A stretch of DNA of 7,602 nucleotides from Chitinophagaceae bacterium (GTDB lineage: Bacteria; Bacteroidota; Bacteroidia; Chitinophagales; Chitinophagaceae): positions 1 to 7,602 of the forward strand of contig PMUF01000157.1 of assembly GCA_003167015.1 (NCBI GenBank). Direction: 5' to 3'. Under the pieces are notes generated by a model. That model ran no database searches. It saw only the letters and a list, made by a program, of their open reading frames with translations, and was not told the DNA's origin. This document shows positions 1 to 6,894 of this stretch, one piece after another. The stretch's first letter is position 1. Each line of letters starts with the position of its first letter. Position numbers and translations under genes: made by a program.

Positions 1-92
1 GAAGTGGTGAATTTCTGATCGCGTTCAACACAATTCTTCCAAAGGATTGCCCTAATCTTCCTATCTTCCTGCCGATAAAATTCATCGGTATT

Positions 93-2024
93 ATGCCAAA
101 AATTATTCTTGTCGCTCTGCTGGCAGCAGCCGGAGTGAACCTGGCCTTTGGTCAATCTGCACTGTATACCCCAAGAGACGTTAAATTAGCTTATAAGAAA
201 GGAACACGTTCTCCCGATGGTCGCCCGGGACCGAACTACTGGCAGAATCATGGCCGCTATGAGATCACCATCGACGCAGCCCCGCCGGACCGACTCGTCC
301 GGGGCACGGAGAAAATTACCTATTTTAACAATAGCCCCGATACGCTCAAGATCATTTGTTTTCGGCTGACCATCAACATACAAAAACCGGGAGCGGTACG
401 GCTGGGCAATGAAGATTCCACTTACCTGAACCCCGGTGTACATATCGACAGCTATGCGGAAAACGGGCAGCAGCGCCCCTGGCGGGGCCAGGAAAATGAT
501 GGCACCTGGCGCTTCCTCCGCCTCGCAACGCCCCTGCCGCCCCATGACTCCGTCCGGCTGGATGTCGGCTGGCACTATCTCGCCTCGCTGAAGAGCAACC
601 GCGAAGGGATGATCGATTCCACCACTTATTTCCTGGCCTACGCTTATCCCCGCGTAGCGGTATATGATGACTATAACGGCTGGGATCATATGGACTTCAC
701 CGACGAGCAGGAATTTTACAATGACTTCAACGACTATGTCCTGCACGTCAATGTTCCCAAAAACTTTATCGTCTGGGCTACCGGCGATCTGCAGGACCCC
801 AATGACGTGCTGCAACCCGCCTATGCCGGCAAGCTCGCCGCGTCTTACACCCACGATGACATCGTCCGCATCGCCTCACCCGCGGAGATCTATGGCGGCA
901 AGGTGACCGCACAAAAAACCGTCAACACCTGGACCTGGACAGCCAACGATATTACCGATGTGGCTTTCGGCCTCAGTGACCACTTCGCCTGGGACGCCTC
1001 CAGCGTTGTCGTGGACGATGCCACCGGCCGCCGTGCCAGCGTACAATCCGCCTACAACGATACCGCAAAAGATTTTCATCATATGGTGGAATATGGCCGC
1101 CACTCATTGGACTGGCTGTCGCATAACTGGCCCGGAGTTGCCTACCCCTTCCCGAAGACGACAGTCTTCCAGGGCTATGCCGGCATGGAATATCCCATGA
1201 TGGCCAACGACGAAACCTACCAGGACACCGTTTTTGCCCGCTTCGTCGCCGAACATGAGATCGCCCACAGCTATTTCCCCTTCTACATGGGCATCAATGA
1301 ATCCCGTTATGGCTTCATGGACGAAGGCTGGGCCACCACCTTCGAATACCTGATCGGCAGAACAGACCTGGGCGTAGAGAAGGCCGATGAAAACTATAAA
1401 GAATTCCGCATAAATTATTACACGTACGACCCTTCGGCTGCGGAAGACCTGCCGATCATCACCCCGGGAGATGCGATCAAAGGCGTCACCCTTGGCACGA
1501 ACGAATATGGGAAGCCCTCCCTCGGCTACCTGGCGGCAAAAGACATGCTCGGCGATGATCTGTTCAAAAAATGCCTGCATACCTATATGGACCGCTGGCA
1601 TGGCAAACATCCTATTCCCTGGGACTTCTTTTACTCCTTCAACGATGCTGCCGGCCAGGACCTCAACTGGTTCTGGTCTAACTGGTTTTTTTCCAATAAT
1701 TATCTCGACATTGCCGTCGGCAGCGTGAACGTTGGCCCATCCACCCGTGATATCAATGGAGGACGCAGCGGCAAAAATGTCAACGTCATTGTCCGCAACA
1801 TTGGTGGCCTGGCCATACCTTTCGACGTAGTGCTGCACTATACCGACGGAACGACTAAAACCGCCCACCAGACGCCCGCCGTTTGGAAAAAGGACCAGCA
1901 GCAGGCAACGGTGATCGTTCCGCTCGACGAAGGCAAGAACAAGACATTGACGTCGCTGCAGCTCGATACCGGCATTTTCGTAGACGCCGACTCATCGGAC
2001 AACAAATGGCAGGCAAAATATTGA
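93..2024 (+). CDS. Secreted M1 family zinc metallopeptidase (aminopeptidase-like)
   Basis: Predicted exported zinc peptidase of 643 residues, the usual size for secreted bacterial M1 enzymes, which remove N-terminal residues from peptides. Residues 1-20 form a signal peptide: a Lys at position 3, a hydrophobic core, and AFG before Q21 as the likely cleavage site. An N-terminal beta-rich domain follows. The exopeptidase motif GMEYP (G364-M365-E366-Y367) replaces the classical GAMEN. The zinc site is complete: H388-E389-I-A-H392, then 18 residues to the third ligand E411 in a DEGWA context. Y472 in NEYGKP is the likely catalytic tyrosine. The end (about 545-643) looks like a beta-sandwich. No terminal sorting domain is visible, so I expect a periplasmic or otherwise exported enzyme. 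The ATG at 93 is chosen because the signal peptide begins there; no strong ribosome binding site precedes it. The gene ends in tandem stops (TGA TAG), 16 bases before the channel gene. The substrate cannot be deduced. Confidence 0.93.
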   Translation: MPKIILVALLAAAGVNLAFGQSALYTPRDVKLAYKKGTRSPDGRPGPNYWQNHGRYEITIDAAPPDRLVRGTEKITYFNNSPDTLKIICFRLTINIQKPGAVRLGNEDSTYLNPGVHIDSYAENGQQRPWRGQENDGTWRFLRLATPLPPHDSVRLDVGWHYLASLKSNREGMIDSTTYFLAYAYPRVAVYDDYNGWDHMDFTDEQEFYNDFNDYVLHVNVPKNFIVWATGDLQDPNDVLQPAYAGKLAASYTHDDIVRIASPAEIYGGKVTAQKTVNTWTWTANDITDVAFGLSDHFAWDASSVVVDDATGRRASVQSAYNDTAKDFHHMVEYGRHSLDWLSHNWPGVAYPFPKTTVFQGYAGMEYPMMANDETYQDTVFARFVAEHEIAHSYFPFYMGINESRYGFMDEGWATTFEYLIGRTDLGVEKADENYKEFRINYYTYDPSAAEDLPIITPGDAIKGVTLGTNEYGKPSLGYLAAKDMLGDDLFKKCLHTYMDRWHGKHPIPWDFFYSFNDAAGQDLNWFWSNWFFSNNYLDIAVGSVNVGPSTRDINGGRSGKNVNVIVRNIGGLAIPFDVVLHYTDGTTKTAHQTPAVWKKDQQQATVIVPLDEGKNKTLTSLQLDTGIFVDADSSDNKWQAKY

Positions 2025-2033
2025 TAGCAGGCT

Positions 2034-2038
2034 GGGAG
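2034..2038 (+). promoter_or_regulatory. Candidate Shine-Dalgarno sequence deciding the aquaporin start
   Basis: GGGAG at 2034-2038 lies in the short gap after the peptidase gene. It is 2 bases from the ATG at 2041 but 8 bases from the in-frame ATG at 2047. Normal spacing therefore favours 2047 (protein starting MRRK) over 2041 (MSMRRK). Many Bacteroidota genes do not depend on such motifs, so this is suggestive only. Confidence 0.45.
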
Positions 2039-2040
2039 CG

Positions 2041-2826
2041 ATGAGTATGCGTCGAAAAGTATTCTATATATATCTATCGGAATGTATCGGCACCGCCCTG
2101 CTGGTGGCCGTCGGCCTCTCTGTCGTCATCTTCAACAACGGTGACGGATCGCCCGTCCGGGCCTGGTTGCCTGACCCTGCAGCCCGGAGAGCAGTCACGG
2201 GATTCCTGTTCGGCTGGACGGGATGCCTGATCACCCTCTCCCCTGTCGGCAGGATCAGCGGCGCTCACATCAACCCCATCGTCAGCATCGCCTTCCGCCT
2301 GAGAAAAAGAATGTCCACCCGCCATACGCTGGGCTATATAGTATCTCAGCTGATCGGTTCCATCATCGGCGCTCTACCCTTACTGTTATGGGGCCGCCAG
2401 GGAGCCAGTGTCAACTATGGCGGCACGATACCGATGGCCGGCGCCATCCCCGCGGCTTTTGCCGGCGAAGTGATCACCAGCTTCATGCTGATCGCAGGCA
2501 TCTTTTGTTTCACCGGCCACCGCCAACTGCGCCGCTTTACACCGTTTTTGATGCCGCCTCTTTATTGTATCATGGTCTGGCTCGAAGGCGCCCTGTCAGG
2601 TACCAGCACGAACCCCGCCCGAAGCCTGGGCCCCTCCGTTGTCAGTGGCGTCTGGACAGGCTGGTGGCTCTTCTGGCTCGCCCCCATCACGGGTGCCTGC
2701 CTGGCAGTATGGTTTTTTAAACTGCCGGTTCTGAAATGGTGGAAAGTCCTGCCCAAACTACGCCACACGGCGCCACCGCCACCCTCTTCGCCGACGCCCT
2801 CGCCAGCACCTCCGCGTCCGTTATAA
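2041..2826 (+). CDS. Aquaporin / MIP family membrane channel
   Basis: Inner-membrane channel for water or small neutral solutes, 261 residues (259 if translation starts at the ATG at 2047). The family pattern is clear: TM1 carries SECIGTALLVAVG, half-helix B carries SGAHINPI (N78-P79-I80), and half-helix E carries GTSTNPARS (N191-P192-A193-R194). About six membrane helices can be recognised. The first NPA motif is altered to NPI. Counting from the NPA motifs against E. coli AqpZ as I remember it (F43, H174, T183, R189), the selectivity filter here would be F57, V179, T188 and R194. The conserved histidine is then missing, and the substrate may not be only water. The C-terminus after residue 240 is a cytoplasmic tail very rich in proline and serine. 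The gene follows the M1 peptidase at 16 to 22 bases on the same strand, so co-transcription is likely, though no functional link is obvious. A GlpF-type glycerol role cannot be assigned. Confidence 0.88.
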   Translation: MSMRRKVFYIYLSECIGTALLVAVGLSVVIFNNGDGSPVRAWLPDPAARRAVTGFLFGWTGCLITLSPVGRISGAHINPIVSIAFRLRKRMSTRHTLGYIVSQLIGSIIGALPLLLWGRQGASVNYGGTIPMAGAIPAAFAGEVITSFMLIAGIFCFTGHRQLRRFTPFLMPPLYCIMVWLEGALSGTSTNPARSLGPSVVSGVWTGWWLFWLAPITGACLAVWFFKLPVLKWWKVLPKLRHTAPPPPSSPTPSPAPPRPL

Positions 2827-2863
2827 CCCGCCATCGGTCCCCCACACCGCACCACCCGCTCCG

Positions 2864-5497
2864 CTATAGTTTTTCCAGCATTAACGCTGTCTTTGATCCA
2901 TCCTGCCCGATCACCGTCAGGTAACTGACACCGCCTGCAAGATCCGATACATCCACCGACAGGTAATTGTCTCCCTGCACCACCTGGACATTCTTGCGCC
3001 ATACAATGTGACCCGTCACATCGGAAAGGATCATGCCCTCCGACATGGGCCCGGGGGACCCGATATACAGCGTCCTCGGCCCCAGGGCGCTGACCGACGG
3101 CCACACCGATAGCTGAACTGCCTGTACCGCCGGCGTGATGCGTACTATCTCCGTCGGACTATATTCCAGGTTGCCACCCAGGTGCGTGATCGACAACCGG
3201 TAATAAAGTACAGTTCCGAGCGCATTGTCATCAACAGCGGCATAACCGGTCTGGCCGGCCATCGCATCCACGACGTCAATAGTGGAGTAGCTCACGCCAT
3301 CGGTTGACCGCTGAAGCTGAAATTGACTGATCTGGCTGGCATCGCTAACATCCCAGTGGAGATCGACCGTATGGCTGCCGGCGGCCGTTGCCGTAAAATC
3401 CAGCAGGAATAAAGCCAACACCGGATCAGGCCCTTCATATGCGCCCTCGTCGGCATACGTATTACCCACATAAGGCCGGCTCACCTCTGCAATGTCATTC
3501 GCAGGATAGTTCGACTGCTGGTAATCCGCTAACGGGGATATATTCGGAGAATAGGCGAGATGCAGGCCATCATCACCTGTAGCCCACTTGCCATCCCCCC
3601 CGACGTAATTGGTGGAATCGCTAAACAACGGATCAATAGCCTGGTTGTTGGCAATTGAACCACCAGTAATGGTCAGCGCAGCCTGGAAGTCACAGTACCT
3701 TATTTTAAACCCGCTGGTGCTCCCCACTCCCAGGGCAAATCCGTCAGGATGATTGTTCCAGGTGATCACGCCATAGTATTTGGGGTTTCCGCCACCGACA
3801 TCATACATACCCGCACCGGCCGTCGTAGCTGTATTGTTGTAAAAGGTACAATTCTCGACTTCTTCGTTGGTGGCATTATCATAATAGCCGCCGCCATAGC
3901 CGGAACACTCATTATCCACAAAAACACAGTTGATGATGTTCCCGGTCTGTGAGTCATGATAAATAGCACCGCCGGAGCCGCCGGTTCCCTTGACAATATT
4001 TGCCTGGAAGACGGTATTGCTGTCCGCCTGTGCAGAGTTGTCGTAGATGGCGCCGCCATTAGACCCATTGGTCACATTACCCATGAACCAGCAGTGCGAA
4101 ACAATGGTATTCGTTCCGGTCCCCGGATCCTCAAAGAGGCCACCACCGCCGACCCCGCTGCTGGCGGTAGCCGTATTATTGGAGACAGTGTCATATGAAA
4201 GGGTCTGGCCGCCACCATCAATGTACAGTCCGCCACCAGATGGTGCGGCATTATTCGAAAAATGGCAATTGCTGATCAGGAAGGAACTCCCGCCGACATT
4301 ACTAAAGGCTCCGCCATAGACGGAGGCATTATTCTGCGAAAAGGTAGTATAACGCATGACAAGCCCGTTCATGCCGTTGCATTCGATACCGCCGCCATAA
4401 GAACTCGCCGAATTACCCGAAAATACACAATTGGCAATCGTATCGCTAGATCCACTACTGGCATAAAAGCCTCCCCCACCGTAGTCAGCACCAGTAATTT
4501 CAGAGGCATTTCCGACAAAAGAGCAGTAATGAAAGGGAACATTGGATATCGAAGCAAGGACTATTCCCCCACCATTGCCGGTGGCCGTACAGGTATCGAA
4601 AGCACAGTTACTGAAGGAATACGTACCGTTCTGGTACAGATAGAAGCCGCCACCATCATTAGAACTGGAATTATGCCTGAAAGTGCAATTGCTGAAAGTA
4701 CCCACGGTACCGTTAGTCAGCACTCCCCCGCCCTCCGATGTAGATGTGTTATAGGAAAAAATACAATCGATGAAATTGGTCGTTTCTCCCCCGCAATAGA
4801 CGCCTCCGCCTCCATTGGTCTGGGCGAATGATACCGTTGTCGAATTGTAGCTAAAGGTACAGGTATCGAAGTTCACCGTCCCGCTGCCCGTAATATACAC
4901 GCCGCCGCCATTACCGATCGCCGTATTGCCCGTTATGATGCAATGAGAATAAGTGACCGTAGTCCCCGAATTATAGACCCCTCCCCCGGTGCTGTATTGC
5001 CCCGTGCTGTTGGCATTCCCGTCTTCGATAGTGAACCCGTTCAGCAGAGTATTGCCGGTGTTGCCCGAAGATACCACCACATTATAGGACTCGCCGCCAG
5101 TCGCTCCGGTAATATTGCCGGACAGAATGGTGATATACGTAGCAGGATTCTGCTGTCCCAATGCTGTCTCCGTCCCTGCAAACCCGCCATAGACCGACAC
5201 TCCGCTTTTCAGCGTGAAGGCAATCGTTCGGGTAGTGGTTGCCGTTGGCAAGTACGTCGTTCCCGCCGTACTCCCCACCACCCACACCTCGTCCCCAGAT
5301 GCCGCACCGGTAATAATGGTCGCTAATGATGTAGCCGCCGCCGCATTGGCCCAACTGCCGCTGCCCGTACCCGTCCCTCCCGGTTTGACATACCAGACAG
5401 TCGCTTTCGCAGTAGCCGATAACAACAACAGAAAAAAGAAGAGGATTTTAAATTGATCGAAGGGATAAAAGCGGTCTGATGAAGTAAGGGTTTTCAT
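2864..5497 (-). CDS. Secreted right-handed beta-helix protein with Pmp-like repeats and T9SS-type C-terminal domain
   Basis: Large exported protein of 877 residues. Order: signal peptide 1-32 (long N-region, run of Phe/Leu at 18-26, ATAKA cleavage site); a cap-like region 33-130 with WYVKPGGTGTGSGSWANA, SGDEVWV and VYGGFAGTET, typical of bacterial parallel beta-helix proteins; about 15 rungs at 171-585, each with GGG/GGA then CxFxxN, as in chlamydial polymorphic membrane protein repeats; a closing turn with IDPLF and DEGAYEG; a fibronectin III-like domain about 695-788 (LDFTA, QLQRSTDG, YYRLS, EYSPTEIVRI); and a domain 793-877 resembling the type A sorting signal of type IX secretion (LSDVTGHIVW, VDVSDLAGGVSYLTVI). 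Such proteins usually cross the outer membrane and are released or anchored at the surface. Adhesin, structural protein and polysaccharide-active enzyme all remain possible; no catalytic residues can be identified. The ATG at 5497 fits the signal peptide; its upstream bases lack a Shine-Dalgarno motif, as is common in this phylum. The gene appears monocistronic. Confidence 0.87.
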   Translation of the reverse strand: MKTLTSSDRFYPFDQFKILFFFLLLLSATAKATVWYVKPGGTGTGSGSWANAAAATSLATIITGAASGDEVWVVGSTAGTTYLPTATTTRTIAFTLKSGVSVYGGFAGTETALGQQNPATYITILSGNITGATGGESYNVVVSSGNTGNTLLNGFTIEDGNANSTGQYSTGGGVYNSGTTVTYSHCIITGNTAIGNGGGVYITGSGTVNFDTCTFSYNSTTVSFAQTNGGGGVYCGGETTNFIDCIFSYNTSTSEGGGVLTNGTVGTFSNCTFRHNSSSNDGGGFYLYQNGTYSFSNCAFDTCTATGNGGGIVLASISNVPFHYCSFVGNASEITGADYGGGGFYASSGSSDTIANCVFSGNSASSYGGGIECNGMNGLVMRYTTFSQNNASVYGGAFSNVGGSSFLISNCHFSNNAAPSGGGLYIDGGGQTLSYDTVSNNTATASSGVGGGGLFEDPGTGTNTIVSHCWFMGNVTNGSNGGAIYDNSAQADSNTVFQANIVKGTGGSGGAIYHDSQTGNIINCVFVDNECSGYGGGYYDNATNEEVENCTFYNNTATTAGAGMYDVGGGNPKYYGVITWNNHPDGFALGVGSTSGFKIRYCDFQAALTITGGSIANNQAIDPLFSDSTNYVGGDGKWATGDDGLHLAYSPNISPLADYQQSNYPANDIAEVSRPYVGNTYADEGAYEGPDPVLALFLLDFTATAAGSHTVDLHWDVSDASQISQFQLQRSTDGVSYSTIDVVDAMAGQTGYAAVDDNALGTVLYYRLSITHLGGNLEYSPTEIVRITPAVQAVQLSVWPSVSALGPRTLYIGSPGPMSEGMILSDVTGHIVWRKNVQVVQGDNYLSVDVSDLAGGVSYLTVIGQDGSKTALMLEKL
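3740..4987 (-). repeat. About 15 degenerate tandem coding repeats, base period 26 codons (78 bp)
   Basis: Within the beta-helix gene, the glycine triplet that opens each rung recurs at about residues 171, 197, 229, 256, 282, 309, 341, 368, 395, 421, 450, 481, 508, 535 and 561. Most steps are 26 or 27 residues; a few are 28 to 33 because of short loop insertions. The repeats are diverged at the DNA level, so this is a repeat of protein fold rather than a recent tandem duplication. Confidence 0.85.
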
Positions 5498-5531
5498 AAG
5501 AAGGGATTAAAAATGTTTTCATACTGCCATG

Positions 5532-5565
5532 TAAAAGTATCTCGTCGCAATGACACTTGCAACAA
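5532..5565 (-). promoter_or_regulatory. Candidate Bacteroidota-type promoter for the beta-helix gene
   Basis: Read on the - strand, TTGTTG (5565-5560) is followed by a 20-base spacer and then TACTTTTA (5539-5532). This approximates the Bacteroidota housekeeping promoter, a TTG-containing -33 box and a TAnnTTTG -7 box about 20 bases apart; the last base of the second box is A, not G. Transcription would start near 5525, leaving a leader of roughly 25 to 30 bases before the ATG at 5497. Position, orientation and spacing all fit, but the motif is short. Confidence 0.42.
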
Positions 5566-5684
5566 TTGGCGGTGCATTTAACAAAAAGGAAAGCCCTTCT
5601 TCGTATGTCCCTGATATATATACTGTCAACTCTACAATTATGTGGAGACGTAGCTAATCATTAACTCTTACTCCGCATGTCGCG

Positions 5685-6884
5685 TTACACCGACAACCTG
5701 ATTTTCCCCTTCTCTAACAGCCCCGTCAACCAGACGATCAAAAAGGCAAACACCATCGATTTAATGATCCCGATATTGCCGCTGCGCAATACCAGCGGTA
5801 ACCGCCAGCTTTCCGGCAGCATCCTGAAAATACAATAGTGGATATAACTCAGCAGATAACAGGTAAGGGTACTCGTACCCGCAGGCCGGATAAAGGCATA
5901 CCATTTATCTTTCCCCTTCAGGTCCACCACATAGGCGAGCACGCCAAACGAAGCAATACTGATCGCCGTACAGATCAATATCCACGAAGGTGTATCCCCT
6001 AACTTGGCAATGCCGCCCAGCGGCCGCAGCACAAAACCAGCTACCAGTAGCACCGGCGCTATCAACCACATTCTCACCAGGCTCTGTTGCGCCCGCCCCT
6101 GCTCAGTCCAACGGCTATAGAATATTCCTGTCATCACGCCTGCCATCGTAAAGGCCGGCAGACCGCCGCTGTCCATGAACCACATCCATTCATGACTCGG
6201 TATTACCTTCCCCAGCCAGCCATGATAGTTGGCGGCAATCGACAGTCCCAGAAAAAACAGGAAGGTGATACCCAGTATCCCCAGCCGGTCCCTGATATAC
6301 AGGTATAGCACGGCACAGCACAGATAAGCCCAGCCGATCAGTCCAAGGATACCGTACCAAAACGTCTCCATCCAGTGAGGGTGCTGCGGCTTACCGCCTT
6401 TATAAATAAGGGCTAACATCAGCAACAGCAGGATACCCACTGACCGCAAGGCCCATTTCCGCACCCCCGACCATTCGGGAGGATAATTCAGCCAAATAAA
6501 GAAAAAGCCTATCGTTGCCAGCAGCAGCCACGCATATTGCCCGATCACCGCCGGCCCCGTCGTGTATTCCTCATAGTTGACGGCATAAATACCCATCACC
6601 AGCAAGGCGAACGACCGGTTCAGCACCCGTCCCAGTATAGCCGTTCTTGACGCCCCCTTCGATTCCCACTGCCGTATCGCAAAAGGAATGGAAAGCCCTA
6701 CGATGAAAAGAAAGGCCGGGAAAACAGTGTCCGCCAACCCCAGACGATCTTCGCCGTCCGCTGCATGCTCCAGCCATGCCGGCACCCTTTCCACGATGGC
6801 AAGGTCATTCACGAAGATCATCAAAAGCATGGTAATGGCGCGGAAGGCATCGATAGAAGCCAGGCGACGGGAAGTGCGGATCAT
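5685..6884 (-). CDS. DUF5009 / heparan-alpha-glucosaminide N-acetyltransferase-like membrane protein
   Basis: Polytopic inner-membrane protein of 399 residues with about 10 to 11 hydrophobic helices. The N-terminus matches the transmembrane acyltransferase family of lysosomal HGSNAT and bacterial DUF5009 proteins: RLASIDAFRAITMLLMIFVN (7-26), then a luminal-type loop with H40, then LADTVFPAFLFIVGLSIPF (50-68). HGSNAT uses a histidine in the equivalent loop (H269) for transmembrane acetyl transfer, so H40 is the candidate active-site residue; that alignment is mine, by eye. Likely role: acetylating a periplasmic sugar with a cytoplasmic acyl donor. The sugar is unknown, and bacterial members are poorly characterised. 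The ATG at 6884 follows the stop of the upstream reductase gene by 10 bases, suggesting one operon and possibly translational coupling. The gene ends with TAA at 5685, 187 bases before the beta-helix gene, which has its own candidate promoter. Confidence 0.82.
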   Translation of the reverse strand: MIRTSRRLASIDAFRAITMLLMIFVNDLAIVERVPAWLEHAADGEDRLGLADTVFPAFLFIVGLSIPFAIRQWESKGASRTAILGRVLNRSFALLVMGIYAVNYEEYTTGPAVIGQYAWLLLATIGFFFIWLNYPPEWSGVRKWALRSVGILLLLMLALIYKGGKPQHPHWMETFWYGILGLIGWAYLCCAVLYLYIRDRLGILGITFLFFLGLSIAANYHGWLGKVIPSHEWMWFMDSGGLPAFTMAGVMTGIFYSRWTEQGRAQQSLVRMWLIAPVLLVAGFVLRPLGGIAKLGDTPSWILICTAISIASFGVLAYVVDLKGKDKWYAFIRPAGTSTLTCYLLSYIHYCIFRMLPESWRLPLVLRSGNIGIIKSMVFAFLIVWLTGLLEKGKIRLSV

Positions 6885-6894
6885 ATGGTATGTT

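Noticed and set aside
1104..1868. Long open frame (254 codons) antisense to the M1 peptidase, and a similar one at 186-854
   Set aside because: The sense frame has a signal peptide and a complete zinc site. The antisense products show no family motifs and are expected from codon bias in GC-richer DNA.
2223..2720. Open frame of 165 codons in another frame within the aquaporin gene
   Set aside because: The composition (many His, Arg and Pro) is that of an out-of-frame translation, and the aquaporin frame has both NPA-type motifs.
4262..4831. Open frame of 189 codons on the + strand inside the beta-helix gene
   Set aside because: It mirrors the repetitive glycine, serine and asparagine codons of the real gene. 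No recognisable domain, signal or ribosome binding site supports it.
3740..4987. Regular periodicity of about 78 bp considered as a CRISPR array or recent tandem repeat
   Set aside because: The units are diverged at the DNA level, lie wholly in one reading frame and encode beta-helix rungs; there are no identical repeats with unique spacers.
5583..5601. Possible terminator hairpin on the - strand after the acyltransferase gene (AAGAAGG, loop GCTTT, CCTTTTT)
   Set aside because: The stem has only two G-C pairs and one G-U pair, and its T run forms part of the stem rather than a tail. It is too weak to annotate.
5612..5621. TATATATA-type stretch in the intergenic gap, considered as a -7 box or operator
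   Set aside because: It is low-complexity, has no correctly spaced partner box on either strand and no clear downstream gene other than the one served by the better candidate at 5532-5565.
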